From: Deinococcus aquaticus
GTDB taxonomy: Bacteria; Deinococcota; Deinococci; Deinococcales; Deinococcaceae
Length of the DNA stretch: 64,000 nt
Assembly: GCF_028622095.1 (NCBI RefSeq)
Contig: NZ_CP115165.1
Span: 2,787,501-2,851,500 of the forward strand
Direction of reading: 5' to 3'
The notes beneath the pieces were generated by a model that saw only the letters and a program-made list of their open reading frames with translations, was not told the origin of the DNA and did no database searches. This document shows, piece by piece, positions 12,151 to 23,582 of the stretch. The position numbers and the translations under genes were made by a program. The stretch's first letter is position 1. The number at the start of each line of letters is the position of its first letter.

Positions 12151-12840
12151 TTACTGCGGGCGGAGTTCCTGCACGCCGCCGGGCGCGGCGACAAACGCTA
12201 TCTGCGCCATGCCCAGGAACAGGCCGGTGTCGATCACGCCGAGGGTGCCTTTCAGCTGCCGTTCCAGCGCGTGGATGTCGTGACCTTCGGGAATCTGCGC
12301 GTCGAAGATCAGGTTGCCGTTGTCGGTGACGTAGGGTTGCGCGCCGTTCTGGCGCAGGCGACCGGCGCTCAGCACGGCGCGCAGGCGTTCGATGGTGCTC
12401 AGGAACCCGAAGCGGGCGATCTCGATGGGCAGCGGGGCTTTCTCGCCGATGCGGGTCACGACCTTGGTGTGGTCGGCGATGATCACCAGTTGCCGGGCCT
12501 GCACCTCGGTGAGTTTCTCGCGCAGCAGCGCGCCGCCCAGGCCCTTGATCAGGTTCAGGGCCGGGTCGATCTCATCGGCGCCGTCGATGGCGATGTCCAG
12601 CGGGCGCGGGTCGAGCGGTTCGACGGGAATGCCGACCTGCCGGGCCAGCACGTCACTGGCCTCGCTGGTGGCGACGCCGGTTATGCCGCTCAGTTCACCG
12701 GCGGCCAGTCGGCGGCCGATCTCCTCGATGGCGTACTTGGCGGTGCTGCCAGTGCCCAGGCCCACGCGCATGCCGCTGCCGACCAGGGCGACGGCGCGAA
12801 TGGCAGCTTCCTTTTTCAGACCTTCCAGGTCGGCGCTCAC
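12151..12840 (-). CDS. rpiA: Ribose-5-phosphate isomerase A
   Basis: 229 aa. It interconverts ribose-5-phosphate and ribulose-5-phosphate in the pentose phosphate pathway. Family motifs seen: GSGMRVGLGTGSTAKYAI (phosphate loop), AIDGADEID (catalytic Asp), LIKGLGGALLREK (catalytic Lys). Its start overlaps the stop of the peroxiredoxin gene by 4 bases (ATGA), so the two are an operon led by the peroxiredoxin. Confidence 0.97.
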   Translation of the reverse strand: MSADLEGLKKEAAIRAVALVGSGMRVGLGTGSTAKYAIEEIGRRLAAGELSGITGVATSEASDVLARQVGIPVEPLDPRPLDIAIDGADEIDPALNLIKGLGGALLREKLTEVQARQLVIIADHTKVVTRIGEKAPLPIEIARFGFLSTIERLRAVLSAGRLRQNGAQPYVTDNGNLIFDAQIPEGHDIHALERQLKGTLGVIDTGLFLGMAQIAFVAAPGGVQELRPQ

Positions 12841-13331
12841 GCGGTTTCCTGGGCGCGGTGTTTCTCGATGGCGGCGGCCACGTGGTCGGCGTGCCCGTCG
12901 ACTTTCACGGCCAGCCAGGATTTCACCAGGGTACCGTCCGGGGCGATCAGGAACGTCTGGCGTTTGATGCCCTCGGTGACCTTGCCGTACATGTTCTTGG
13001 TGCCGTACGACCCGACCTGGCGCAGGAAGGCCGCGCCGTCGTCGCTCAGGAGCGGGAAGGGCAGCGAGTACTTCTCGGCGAAGCTGGCGTGGCTGCCGGC
13101 GTCGTCAGCGCTGACGCCCAGGATGGCGGCCCCCAGGACCTTCAGGGCGGCGTTGTCGCGGAAGTCGCAGGCTTCTTTCGTGCAGCCGGGCGTGTCGTCC
13201 TTGGGGTACACGTACAGCACCACGTACTTCCCGGCGTAGTCAGTCAGGGCGTGCGTGTGGCCCTGGGCGTCGGGCAGGGCGAAGGCGGGGAACGGCTGGC
13301 CGGCCTGCGGCGGGGTGGGTTGGTCGGTCAT
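12837..13331 (-). CDS. bcp: Peroxiredoxin, Bcp/PrxQ type
   Basis: 164 aa, thiol peroxidase reducing H2O2 and organic peroxides. The peroxidatic Cys is in DDTPGCTKEAC and a resolving Cys follows five residues later, the PrxQ arrangement that makes an intramolecular disulfide. It leads the operon with rpiA (4-base overlap). A TACCCT box at 13341-13346 ends 9 bases before ATG 13331. Peroxide defence next to NADPH-supplying pentose phosphate flux is sensible but the link is inference. Confidence 0.93.
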   Translation of the reverse strand: MTDQPTPPQAGQPFPAFALPDAQGHTHALTDYAGKYVVLYVYPKDDTPGCTKEACDFRDNAALKVLGAAILGVSADDAGSHASFAEKYSLPFPLLSDDGAAFLRQVGSYGTKNMYGKVTEGIKRQTFLIAPDGTLVKSWLAVKVDGHADHVAAAIEKHRAQETA

Positions 13332-13340
13332 GACCTTCCC

Positions 13341-13346
13341 AGGGTA
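13341..13346 (-). promoter_or_regulatory. -10 box TACCCT for bcp-rpiA
   Basis: TACCCT on the minus strand, 9 bases before the peroxiredoxin ATG; a short GGAAGG lies in between. Confidence 0.4.
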
Positions 13347-13409
13347 GCGTGCGCGGCCCCGCAGCGGGCAACCAGCGCCGGACGTTCAATCTTCTTACCC
13401 TTGTCTGCG

Positions 13410-13415
13410 TATGCT
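13410..13415 (+). promoter_or_regulatory. -10 box TATGCT, leaderless promoter of deoC-maf-mreCD-PBP2
   Basis: TATGCT ends 6 bases (all G) before the deoC GTG at 13422. It is the only promoter-like signal before this five-gene run. Confidence 0.55.
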
Positions 13416-13421
13416 GGGGGG

Positions 13422-14084
13422 GTGAAGCTTGCGCCGTACATTGACCATACCCTGCTTAAACCCACCGCCACCGCTGGCGATATTCAGAAACTGTGCGCCG
13501 AGGCCCGTGAGCATTCGTTCTACGCCGTATGCATCAACCCGGTGTTCATCCCGCTGGCGAAAGCCGAACTGGAAGGCAGCGGCGTGAAGATCGCGACCGT
13601 GTGCGGGTTCCCGCTGGGAGCCGTCAGCCCGGACCAGAAGGCCGTGGAGGCCCGCCTGAGCGTCGAGGCCGGCGCGGACGAGGTGGACATGGTGATTCAT
13701 ATCGGCGCGGCGCTGGCGAACGACTGGGACGCCGTGCAGGCCGACGTGCGCGCGGTGCGCCGCGCCATTCCGGACTCGGTGCTGAAGGTGATCATCGAGA
13801 CCTGCTACCTGAATGAGGACCAGAAGCGCGGCGCGACCGAGGCGGCCGTGCTGGGCGGCGCGGACTTCGTGAAGACCAGCACGGGCTTCGGCACGGGCGG
13901 CGCGACCCTGGACGACGTTCGCCTGATGGCGCAGGTCATCGCGGGACGCGCGCAGATCAAGGCGGCGGGTGGCGTGCGCAGCGCCCAGGACGCGCTGGAC
14001 ATGATCGAGGCCGGGGCCACGCGCCTGGGCACGTCGGGCGGCGTGGCGCTGGTGGCGGGCGAGCAAAGCGGCGAGGGGTACTAA
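13422..14084 (+). CDS. deoC: Deoxyribose-phosphate aldolase
   Basis: 220 aa. It cleaves 2-deoxyribose-5-phosphate to glyceraldehyde-3-phosphate and acetaldehyde in deoxynucleoside catabolism. The fold markers IDHTLLKPTAT, KVIIETCYL and the Schiff-base Lys in DFVKTSTGF are present, as is the second Lys in IKAAGGVRS. Start is GTG 13422 (VKLAPYIDHT), 6 bases after TATGCT; the upstream ATG is out of frame. Its TAA stop overlaps the maf ATG by one base (TAATG). Confidence 0.96.
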   Translation: MKLAPYIDHTLLKPTATAGDIQKLCAEAREHSFYAVCINPVFIPLAKAELEGSGVKIATVCGFPLGAVSPDQKAVEARLSVEAGADEVDMVIHIGAALANDWDAVQADVRAVRRAIPDSVLKVIIETCYLNEDQKRGATEAAVLGGADFVKTSTGFGTGGATLDDVRLMAQVIAGRAQIKAAGGVRSAQDALDMIEAGATRLGTSGGVALVAGEQSGEGY

Positions 14085-14728
14085 TGACGGGCGTTTCAGG
14101 CGGCGCGGACCTCACCGCGCCGCGGGTGGTGCTGGCGTCCGGCAGTCCCCGGCGGCGTGAGCTGCTGGGCGGGCTGGGCGTGACCTTCGAGGTGATCGTC
14201 AGCGGCGAGGACGAGGACAGCACCCAGACGGACCCGCACGCGCTGGCAGCGGAGCTGGCGCTGCTCAAGGGCCGCTCGGTGGCGCGCGCGCACCCGGACG
14301 CCGTGGTCCTCGCGGCGGATACGGTGGTCGCGGTGGGCGCGGCGCTGCTGGCCAAGCCGGCCACGGCCGCCGAGAACGAGGCGTTCCTGCGGGAACTGTC
14401 GGGCCGCACGCATGACGTGTACACCGGCGTGGCAGCCCTGCACGGCGCGGCCGAATCGGTCGAGGTGGCCCGCACCCGCGTGACCTTCCGCACGCTGGAC
14501 GACGCGGAAATCGCGCATTACGCCGCGACGGGCGAGGGGCTGGACAAGGCCGGCGGGTACGGCATCCAGGGCCTGGGGATGGCGCTGGTCGAGCGTCTGG
14601 ACGGCGAGTACTCGAACGTGGTGGGCTTTCCGCTGTCGGTCGTGATCCGCCTGCTGCGCGGGGCGGGCGTGCCCGTGTGGGGCAGCCTGCGCGGCGCCGC
14701 GCCGCCCGTGGAGGTCGCCGGGGCGTGA
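14084..14728 (+). CDS. maf: Maf-like nucleotide pyrophosphatase
   Basis: 214 aa. Maf proteins hydrolyse dTTP/UTP or modified nucleotides and affect septum formation. Motifs: LASGSPRRRELL at the N terminus, ADTVVAVGA, the KPATAAEN lysine and GKAGGYGIQG-type loop (DKAGGYGIQGLG). Placement directly before mreC follows a common bacterial order. Its TGA overlaps the mreC GTG (GTGA). Confidence 0.94.
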   Translation: MTGVSGGADLTAPRVVLASGSPRRRELLGGLGVTFEVIVSGEDEDSTQTDPHALAAELALLKGRSVARAHPDAVVLAADTVVAVGAALLAKPATAAENEAFLRELSGRTHDVYTGVAALHGAAESVEVARTRVTFRTLDDAEIAHYAATGEGLDKAGGYGIQGLGMALVERLDGEYSNVVGFPLSVVIRLLRGAGVPVWGSLRGAAPPVEVAGA

Positions 14729-15507
14729 GCGAGGGCCGTAAACTCCTGCTGGTCACGCTGGGCCTGCTATTTCTCAGCATGGTCACCACCCGGTTTCAGG
14801 TGGTGGCGCCGTCGGCCCTGCGGGGAGGTACGGCTCCCATCACGCGGGCGTCGGTCGTGGTGGCCGACAACATCCGCCGGGCATACGTGACGCTGGTCGA
14901 TGAACGGGACCTGTCGCGCGAGGTCGGAAAGCTGGGCAAGCAGAACGACGTGCTGCGCCAGCAGAACGAACTGTTGCAGCGCGAGGTCTCACGACTCAAG
15001 CAGGTGATGAACATCACGACCACGCAGGCTCCGAACGCACTGGGGATCGCGCAGGTGATCGCCGTGGATCCCAGCCCCCTGCTGGCGCGGCTGGACCTGA
15101 ACATCGGGTCGCAGGACGGTGTGCGGCTGCGTATGCCGGTCACCGTTCCCGCCGGACTGGTCGGGCAGATCACGGACGTGTCGGATCACCGCTCGACGGT
15201 CGTGGCACTGGTGGACCCGGAAAGCAGCGTGGGCGTCACGCTCCAGGGCAACAAGGGTGGGCGCGGGCTGGCGCGCGGCGTGCCGCCGGACCGGCTGCGC
15301 GCCGAATTCTCGCGCAGCGTGCCCATCAAGGTCGGGGACGTGCTGGTCACGAACAGTCTGGGCGGCGTCTTCCCGGTCGGGATCCGGGTGGGCACGGTCG
15401 AGAAGGTGCTGCCGCTCGGCCCGAACGACATCAGCCGGACCGTCATCGTGAAACCCAGCGTGGACGTGGGCGTGGTCGAGGACGTCACGCTGCTGGAGGG
15501 CCTGTGA
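14725..15507 (+). CDS. mreC: Rod-shape-determining protein MreC
   Basis: 260 aa. One N-terminal transmembrane helix (LLLVTLGLLFLSMVTT), a coiled coil at about residues 50-95 (EVGKLGKQNDVLRQQNELLQ), then the two beta-barrel domains typical of MreC (VGQITDVSDHRSTVVAL, VLVTNSLGGVFPVGI). It scaffolds the elongasome outside the inner membrane. Start is GTG 14725, overlapping the maf stop. Its TGA stop (15505-15507) is also the flanking triplet of repeat copy B, which separates it from mreD. Confidence 0.94.
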   Translation: MSEGRKLLLVTLGLLFLSMVTTRFQVVAPSALRGGTAPITRASVVVADNIRRAYVTLVDERDLSREVGKLGKQNDVLRQQNELLQREVSRLKQVMNITTTQAPNALGIAQVIAVDPSPLLARLDLNIGSQDGVRLRMPVTVPAGLVGQITDVSDHRSTVVALVDPESSVGVTLQGNKGGRGLARGVPPDRLRAEFSRSVPIKVGDVLVTNSLGGVFPVGIRVGTVEKVLPLGPNDISRTVIVKPSVDVGVVEDVTLLEGL

Positions 15508-15641
15508 TACGGATTCCGTCTGTTTCGTTCACAACCCGCCCATGCACCGGGTTGCCAACTCCACGCCCGGAACCCGCCCTGCTCCCACTCGCGTCCGCTC
15601 GAACTGAACGGTTATTACAAACCATTCAGTCGGAGTCCATA
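15508..15641. repeat. MITE-like structured repeat, copy B (134 bp), inside the mre operon
   Basis: It starts TACGGATTCCG and ends GGAGTCCATA, flanked by TGA at 15505-15507 and 15642-15644. The left TGA is the mreC stop. The last base of the element plus TG of the right TGA makes the mreD ATG. Removing the element and one TGA leaves GTGAGAAACGCC, a GTGA stop/start overlap like those at the other junctions of this operon. Confidence 0.85.
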
Positions 15642-16180
15642 TGAGAAACGCCTACCCTGTCCCGCGCGGTCCGCTGCGCTGGGTCAAACTGCTTGTGTAC
15701 GCCGCGCTGCTGATCGCCGCGCAGGGCGTGCTGTCGCGCCTGTCGGACGCCGCCGGGATTCCTGCGCCGGACCTGTTCCTGCTGACGGGCGCGGCGCTGG
15801 TGTGGCGGCTGCCGCCCGCCTGGGCCCTGGCCGCCGCGTACGGCGTGGGGCTGGGTCAGGACCTGCTGGGCAGCGGCACGTTGGGCCTGCACGCGGCGGG
15901 CGTCATGGGCGGCGCGCTGCTGGCGCTGCTGGTACGGCGCTACGTGGCCGATAGCGGGCTGTTCCAGTCGCTGCTGACGGTCCTGCTGGCCGTGACCGGC
16001 GAGTGGCTGGCCTTCCTGCTCCTGAACTACTGGCTGCGCGCGGACCTGATCACGGTGGAGCTCCTCCGCACGACCGTGCCGCTGCTGCTGGCGGGCACGC
16101 TGGTCGTCTTCCCGCTGTGGGACCGGCTGGTGTCGTGGACCTTCGGTTCGCGCAGCGGTCCCGAGGAGCAGCTCGCGTGA
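15641..16180 (+). CDS. mreD: Rod-shape-determining protein MreD
   Basis: 179 aa, five or so membrane helices, with the MreD-like GVGLGQDLLGSGTLGLHAAG stretch in the middle. It is a membrane partner of MreC and PBP2 in side-wall synthesis. The ATG at 15641 is formed at the junction of repeat copy B; no Shine-Dalgarno sequence lies upstream, only the hairpin of the repeat. The TGA stop overlaps the PBP2 GTG start. Confidence 0.9.
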   Translation: MRNAYPVPRGPLRWVKLLVYAALLIAAQGVLSRLSDAAGIPAPDLFLLTGAALVWRLPPAWALAAAYGVGLGQDLLGSGTLGLHAAGVMGGALLALLVRRYVADSGLFQSLLTVLLAVTGEWLAFLLLNYWLRADLITVELLRTTVPLLLAGTLVVFPLWDRLVSWTFGSRSGPEEQLA

Positions 16181-18240
16181 GCCGCGCCGGGGAAGCCCTG
16201 GACCGCCGGGTCCGCAGTCGCCGCCGGGCGGCCGCGAAGGCCCGCACGCGGCGCGCGTCGCAGGAAGGAGCGGCGCGGGTCAAGTGGACGGCCCTGACCT
16301 TCAGCCTGGGCCTCCTGGCCCTGGGCGGCCGGCTGTACCAGTTGCAGATCGTGCAGCACGACCAGTTCGCGGTGCGTTCGGCCAGCAACTACCAGCGGGA
16401 CGAGGTGGTGCCCGCCCTGCGCGGCGAGATCCGCACCCGCGACGGCGTGCTGCTGGCCACCAACCGGCTGGCCGTGGACCTCGTGTACACGGGCCGCCGC
16501 AACCCCAGCGATCCCGAGCAGGCGATTCCGTCGTGGGACAAGATCGTGTACCTGGCGGGCATCAAACCCGAGGCGCTCAGTGGCGGGCAGCCACGCGAAC
16601 CGGACCGGCAACGCGAGGCGGAAACGGTCCTGGCGCGCAACATTCCCCAGGAGAAACTCTCGGCGCTATACGAGTACACGGTGCTGGTCCCCAGCCTGGA
16701 ACTGCGCGAACGGGTCGAGCGGGTGTACCCGGAAGGCAAGATGGCCGGGCACCTGCTGGGCTACGTGCAGGAAGCCACACAGAAGCAGATCGAGGAGGAA
16801 GGCTACACGCTGGGCGACCTGGTGGGCCGCAGCGGACTGGAGTACAGCCTTCAGGAGACCCTGCAGGGCAAGAACGGCCTGAAACGCCGCGAGGTCACGG
16901 CGGGCGGAAAACCGCAGACCGAGCGGATCATCACGCCCGGCAAGAAGGGGCAGGACGTGGCGCTGACCATCGACTCGACCCTTCAGCGGACCGCCGAGCG
17001 GGCGCTGCGGGAGGGCCTGAGCGACGTGAACGCGGGCCGCGCGAAGTACGGCAAGCCCGCCGAGCCTTACACGCGCGGCGCGGTGATCGCCATTGACCCG
17101 CGCACCAACGAGATCCTGGCGATGGCCAGCAGTCCGGCGTACGACCCGAACTGGTTCTCGCGGGTGCCCAGCCCGGACCCGGTCGCCAAGAACTGGGCCA
17201 TCGACCCGAACCGCCCCCTGGCGGAACTGGACGCCGTGACCACCAACCGCGTGGTGCAGGCGTACAACCCGGGCAGCGTGTTCAAGATCGCCACGACCCT
17301 GATGTACGTGGAGAAGTGGGGCAATTTCACGATGAACTGCGCGCCCTCGTACTACTTCGGGCGGGCGCGGTTCAACAACTGGGCGCACTACAGCCTGGGC
17401 CCGGTGGATGGCCGCAAGGCCGTGGCGTTCTCGTGCAACCCGTGGTACTACGATTCGGCGGCGCGAGCCGGTCCGGAGGCGTACTCGCGGCAGCTCAAGT
17501 CCCGCCTGACGGAACTGGGGTACAACAGCGAGACCGGCGTGGAACTGGTCGGCGAGAAGACCGGCCTGCTGCTCGACGTGGATGATTACACCAGTCCCGA
17601 AGCTCCGTGGTACCCGGGGTTCGGCCTGAACATGAGCATCGGTCAGGGGGACGTGCTGGTCACGCCCGCGCAGGTCATCTCGGTGATGTCCACCATCGTG
17701 AACGGCGGGCAGAAACGCCCCCTGACGGCCCTGAAAGCGGTCGGCGGGGTACCGGTTCCCCGCAAACCGGCCGTCAACGTGGTCCGCAACGGCAACACCG
17801 ACGTGTTCGACTTGGTGAAGGAAGGCATGTCCTGGACGACCAGCATTCCCACCGGCACGTCCCGGCACGAGGTCGGCCCGCTGCTGTTCCCCGTACGGAC
17901 CGGCGGGAAGACCGGCACGGCCGAGAACGGCCTGAGCCGCCGGGGCGGGTACGCGTACACCCACGCGTGGTACGAGGGGTACGGGCCGCTGTCCAGCCCG
18001 AACTTCGCGGTCGTGGCGTTCTTCCAGAACGGCGGCGAGGGCTCCGGCCCGGCCCTGAAAGCCGTGAAGAAGATGTTCGCCGCGCGCTGGTGCGTGACCC
18101 TGAACGAACAGGGCAGCGCCCTGCCCCTGAACACCCAGCAGCCCTGCACGGGCGAACTCGACCAGATGCATCAGGTGTACAAGATCCGGGCGCAGCGGGC
18201 CTCGGCGGCCGGGGCGGCCAGCGGCACCCAGCAGCCCTGA
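16177..18240 (+). CDS. mrdA: Penicillin-binding protein 2 (peptidoglycan transpeptidase of elongation)
   Basis: 687 aa. A basic N-terminal cytoplasmic tail of ~35 residues, one transmembrane helix (ALTFSLGLLALGG), PBP dimerisation domain, then the transpeptidase domain: SxxK in NPGSVFK (about residue 367), SxN in FSCNPW, and KTG in GGKTGTAEN (about residue 577). It crosslinks peptidoglycan in lateral growth. Start GTG 16177 overlaps the mreD stop. RodA, the usual partner, is not in this window; mreB is 28 kb away. Confidence 0.93.
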   Translation: MSRAGEALDRRVRSRRRAAAKARTRRASQEGAARVKWTALTFSLGLLALGGRLYQLQIVQHDQFAVRSASNYQRDEVVPALRGEIRTRDGVLLATNRLAVDLVYTGRRNPSDPEQAIPSWDKIVYLAGIKPEALSGGQPREPDRQREAETVLARNIPQEKLSALYEYTVLVPSLELRERVERVYPEGKMAGHLLGYVQEATQKQIEEEGYTLGDLVGRSGLEYSLQETLQGKNGLKRREVTAGGKPQTERIITPGKKGQDVALTIDSTLQRTAERALREGLSDVNAGRAKYGKPAEPYTRGAVIAIDPRTNEILAMASSPAYDPNWFSRVPSPDPVAKNWAIDPNRPLAELDAVTTNRVVQAYNPGSVFKIATTLMYVEKWGNFTMNCAPSYYFGRARFNNWAHYSLGPVDGRKAVAFSCNPWYYDSAARAGPEAYSRQLKSRLTELGYNSETGVELVGEKTGLLLDVDDYTSPEAPWYPGFGLNMSIGQGDVLVTPAQVISVMSTIVNGGQKRPLTALKAVGGVPVPRKPAVNVVRNGNTDVFDLVKEGMSWTTSIPTGTSRHEVGPLLFPVRTGGKTGTAENGLSRRGGYAYTHAWYEGYGPLSSPNFAVVAFFQNGGEGSGPALKAVKKMFAARWCVTLNEQGSALPLNTQQPCTGELDQMHQVYKIRAQRASAAGAASGTQQP

Positions 18241-18259
18241 ATGGCCACCCCATGCAGGC

Positions 18260-18287
18260 AGAGGCCGGAGCATTCGCCCCGGCCTCT
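18260..18287 (+). terminator. Terminator hairpin after PBP2
   Basis: AGAGGCCGG pairs perfectly with CCGGCCTCT over a 10-base loop, 20 bases after the stop of mrdA. No long T-tract follows. Confidence 0.6.
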
Positions 18288-18346
18288 CTATGTATTGAAG
18301 TCTGTTGAGGTCTGTCGATCTTCACGCGGCGGGCGCGGGGCCCGGT

Positions 18347-18745
<399 letters not shown>

Positions 18746-18751
18746 GCGCGC

Positions 18752-18757
18752 AGGCTA
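18752..18757 (-). promoter_or_regulatory. -10 box TAGCCT, leaderless promoter
   Basis: TAGCCT on the minus strand ends 6 bases before ATG 18745. Confidence 0.55.
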
Positions 18758-18881
18758 CCGTGCGCCCCGCGTGAAGATGGTGTCTCTGTCCAACCTGCCC
18801 GCACGGCACCCACCCGCACGGCGGAGCGGCCATCAGGTGCGCCGTCACCGGTCCTGATGGCCTGCTCCGGGGTTCGTCTCA

Positions 18882-18981
18882 TACGGACTCCGTCTGTTCT
18901 GCTCCTCCTCTGCGGGGCAGCTCTACGAGTCGCGTCTGCTCGGACCCAGCGGCTTTGCAGGCCATTCAATCGGGGTCCGTC
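18882..18981. repeat. MITE-like structured repeat, copy C (100 bp, internally deleted)
   Basis: It starts TACGGACTCCG and ends GGGGTCCGTC, flanked by TCA at 18879-18881 and 18982-18984. The right TCA is the TGA stop of the leftward response-regulator/kinase gene. The left hairpin of the full-length copies is missing. It shares with copy G a middle segment containing GGCAGCTCTACGAGT (GAGCAGCTCTACGAGT in copy G). Confidence 0.75.
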
Positions 18982-20273
<1,292 letters not shown>

Positions 20274-20277
<4 letters not shown>

Positions 20278-23200
20278 GCTTCCTCCGGGTGTATGGGGAG
20301 CGTGACGGTGAAGGTCGCGCCTTCGCCTGGGACGGCGTCCGCGCTGACCTGACCGCCGTGACGGTTGACGATTCTTCGCACGTTGGCGAGGCCTATGCCG
20401 ATGCCTTCGAATTCATCGGCGCGGTGGAGACGTTGGAACACACCGAACAGTTTATCCACGTAACGCGGGTCGAACCCGACGCCGTTGTCCCGCACCGAGA
20501 CGGTCACGAACTCCGGGGCGGTCTGGGCGGTGATCCACACGCTGGCTTCCGGCCGGCCGCGCGAGTACTTGATGGCGTTACTCAGCAGGTTCGTGAACAC
20601 CAGTTCCAGCAGGTTCTGATCGGCGGGCACGGTGGGCAGGTCGCCGGGCAGGTGCAGGGTGACGTGGCGTCCGGCGCGGTCGGGTTCCAGGACCGTCCAG
20701 GCCGAGTCGATCAGGGTGCTGAGGTTCACGGGCACACGCCGCAGTTCCTGGCGGCCCATGCGGGAGAACGCCAGCAGGTCGTCGATCAGTTGACTCATGC
20801 GCCCGGCGGAGTCCGTGATGACTTTCAGGTACCGTTGGCCCTTGGGGCTGAGGCCGTCGCCAGTTTCCTTGACCAGCAGGTCCCCGAAGCCCACGATGTG
20901 CCGCAGGGGCGTGCGCAGGTCGTGACTGACGCTGTAACTGAACGCTTCGAGTTCCCGGTTGGCGGCTTCGAGTTCCAGGGTGCGGCGCTGCACGCGTTCC
21001 TCGAGGGACTGGTTGAGCTGGTGCAGGTCGGCCTGCGCGGCGTTCACGCGTTCCTGAAGCAGGTCGTTGCTCAGCGCGGACGTGAAGCGCTGCGCGAGGT
21101 CCTGCGCGAGGTCCTGATCGCGGTTGGTCAGCGCCTGCCGGTACAGCAGGCCCAGCACGCCCACGAGCGCCCCGTCCCGCCCGATCAGCGGGTAGAACAG
21201 CGCGCCCGTGGCGTTCACGCGGTGCAGGGCCGGGTCGGCGCCGATAAACACCGGGTCCTCGGTCTCCAGGATGCGTTCGATGGCCTGCCCGGCCACGACC
21301 TGAAAGGCCGCCGCGTGCCACGTGGCGGAGGGACTGGAGGTAGCCAGCAGCGTGGTCGGGTGGACGCTCCAGAGGGCGGCGCTGTCCGCGAAGCGGCTGG
21401 ACAGGCGGGCCAGCGCGGCGCGGTAGCGGTCGTGGCGCAGCGGGGCGGCGTTCACGCTGCGGACGTTCAGCTGTTCGGTCACGTCGGCCAGCAGGCGCGC
21501 GGCGTTCTCGGCGTACACGGAGTCGTCCACGTCCGTGCTGGTGCCGACCCATTCGATCACGCGGCCCGTGGTGTCCCGCACCGGCAGGCCGCGCGTGACG
21601 AAGGTGCGGTACTGCCCGTCGTGGCGCAGCAGGCGGTGCTCGGCCTCGAAGGGGCGGGTGAGGCGCAGTGCGTCCGCCCAGCGGCGCGAGTAGTCGGCGC
21701 GGTCTTCGGGGTGCAGCAGGCCCAGGAAGCCCGACCCGCTGCGGGACACGCCCACGAATTCGCTCCAGCGGCGGTTGAAGTACACGGGCGTGCCGATCGG
21801 GTCGGTCAGCCACACGATCTGCGGCATGCCCTCGATCACGCCCCGGTACCGCTGCTCGTTGCGCTGCGCGAGGCGTTCGGCGGTCACGCGGTCGTGAATG
21901 TCGGTGGCGCTGGTCACCCACTCGCTGACCTGCCCGCGTTCGTCGAGGACCGGCACGATCTTCAGGACCGCCCAGCGCGGCCCGCCCGGCAGTTGCAATT
22001 GCACCTCGCACTGCGCGCCCTCGCCGCTCTGCTCGGCTTCGCGGGTCATCTGGCTGTAAGCGGCGCGTCCGGCGGCGTCCAGGTGGGCGTGCAGGCCCTG
22101 CGGTCCCAGCCGGGCGCTGAACTGCCCGTTGGTGAAGGTCACCTGTCCGTCGGGGTGGCTGACGCTGATCATGTGCGGAATGGCGTCCAAGGTGCCGCGT
22201 GAGCGGCGTTCGCCGGCCAGCAGCGCGCGTTCGGACTGCACGCGGTCCGTGACGTCGCGGATGGTTTCGAGCAGGCCCAGCAGCGCGCCGTCAGGGCTGC
22301 GGACCTCGCCGCGCTGCATTTCGCCCTGGAAGTGGCTGCCGTCCTGCCGTTCGAAGGTGGTGGTGAGTGCGTGGAAGGCCGAGCGGTTGTCCAGGCGGCG
22401 GTCACTGTGAATGACGCCCAGCAGGTGCCCGTTCAGGGCGTCCGGCGCGGCGCGGAACTGCTCGCTCAGGGCGCGGTTGACCATGCGGATGCGGCCACCC
22501 CTGTCGGTGAAAGCGGCGGCGTCCTGCATGGACTGGAAGATCGCCTCGAATTCCGCGCGGGCCTGTTCCTGGCGGGTGCGGGCCTGCGCGAGCGACACGT
22601 TCAGGTTCTCGGCGCGGGTGCGGGCGTCCACCTGCGCCTTGACCAGCAGGAAGGCCACGCCGGCGGTGCCCAGGCCGACCAGCACGATCAGCAGCGGAAT
22701 GGTCGAGGCGAAGTCCCGGCTGAAGTCGGCGCTGGCCCCGTGGATCAGTGTCCACTGCTGCCCGGCCAGCGAGAAGGTCGAGGTGTACCGGAAGGGCAGG
22801 CCGCTCAGGTCCGGCGGGGTCGCCTGGAGGGCCTGACCGTCGAGCAGTGCGCGGGTCAGGAGCGGTTCGCCACTCTGTAGCGGTGAGAGGTCCTGCAAGA
22901 AGGCGTCGGCGCGCACGGCGAGGTACAGGTACCCGCGCAGGGTCTGCCGGCTGTCCGGGTCGTTCCAGAGGGGCATCATCATCAGGAAGCCGCTCAGGGG
23001 CTGGCCGGCCTCGTCCCGCTGCGCGAGAGGCAGCAGGTCGGTCGCCTGCACGCGGTCACGGGTCCGCGCGGCACTGAACCCCTGGGCGCGCAGGGGTTCG
23101 CTATTCATGTCGAACCCCAGCGTCGAGATGTTCTGCGCGTTGGGCGGGGCGATCAGCGAGATCACGACCCGCTCCGCCTGGGGCGCGCCGGCCTCCCTCA

Positions 23201-23582
23201 CGCGGAAGTCCGGTGTCACGGTCTGCCGTAACTCGCGTTCCAGCCGGTCCGTGGCGGACGCCGCGACCGACTGGCCGTACCCGACGGCCTGCAGGCCCGG
23301 GTAGCGGCTGGCGAGGTCCAGGCCGTCCACGAAACGTGAGAAGGACGCCTCGGTCTGGAGCGGCCCCTGCGCCACCCAAGCGGCGCGCATGGTGCCCAGC
23401 AGCCGCTCGTACACGGACACGCGGTCCTGAAGCGCCTGGGTGTACACGGCGGCCTCCCGCTCGAAGCGGCTGCGCTGCTGGTCGCGCACGAAGGCGTTGA
23501 CGACCAGGGCCGCCGCCAGCGTCAGGCCCACGATCAGGATCAGCACCATCACCGGAGCGCGCTGACTGAGCGGGCGGGCCAT
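20274..23582 (-). CDS. Membrane sensor histidine kinase with CHASE, three PAS and GAF domains
   Basis: 1102 aa. Transmembrane helix at ~10-30 (VMVLILIVGLTLAAALVV), CHASE-type periplasmic sensor (~40-260), second helix at ~290-315 (IPLLIVLVGLGTAGVAFLL), three PAS domains (~335-450, 455-560, 575-690), a GAF-like domain (~705-860), HisKA with His in VSHDLRTPLRHIVG (about residue 886) and HATPase_c (NLLSNAIKYS, DNGVGFD, GIGLANV). CHASE domains often sense small ligands; the ligand here is unknown. Start ATG 23582 overlaps the aroE stop by ATGA. The longer upstream frame is ignored because it crosses aroE. Confidence 0.9.
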
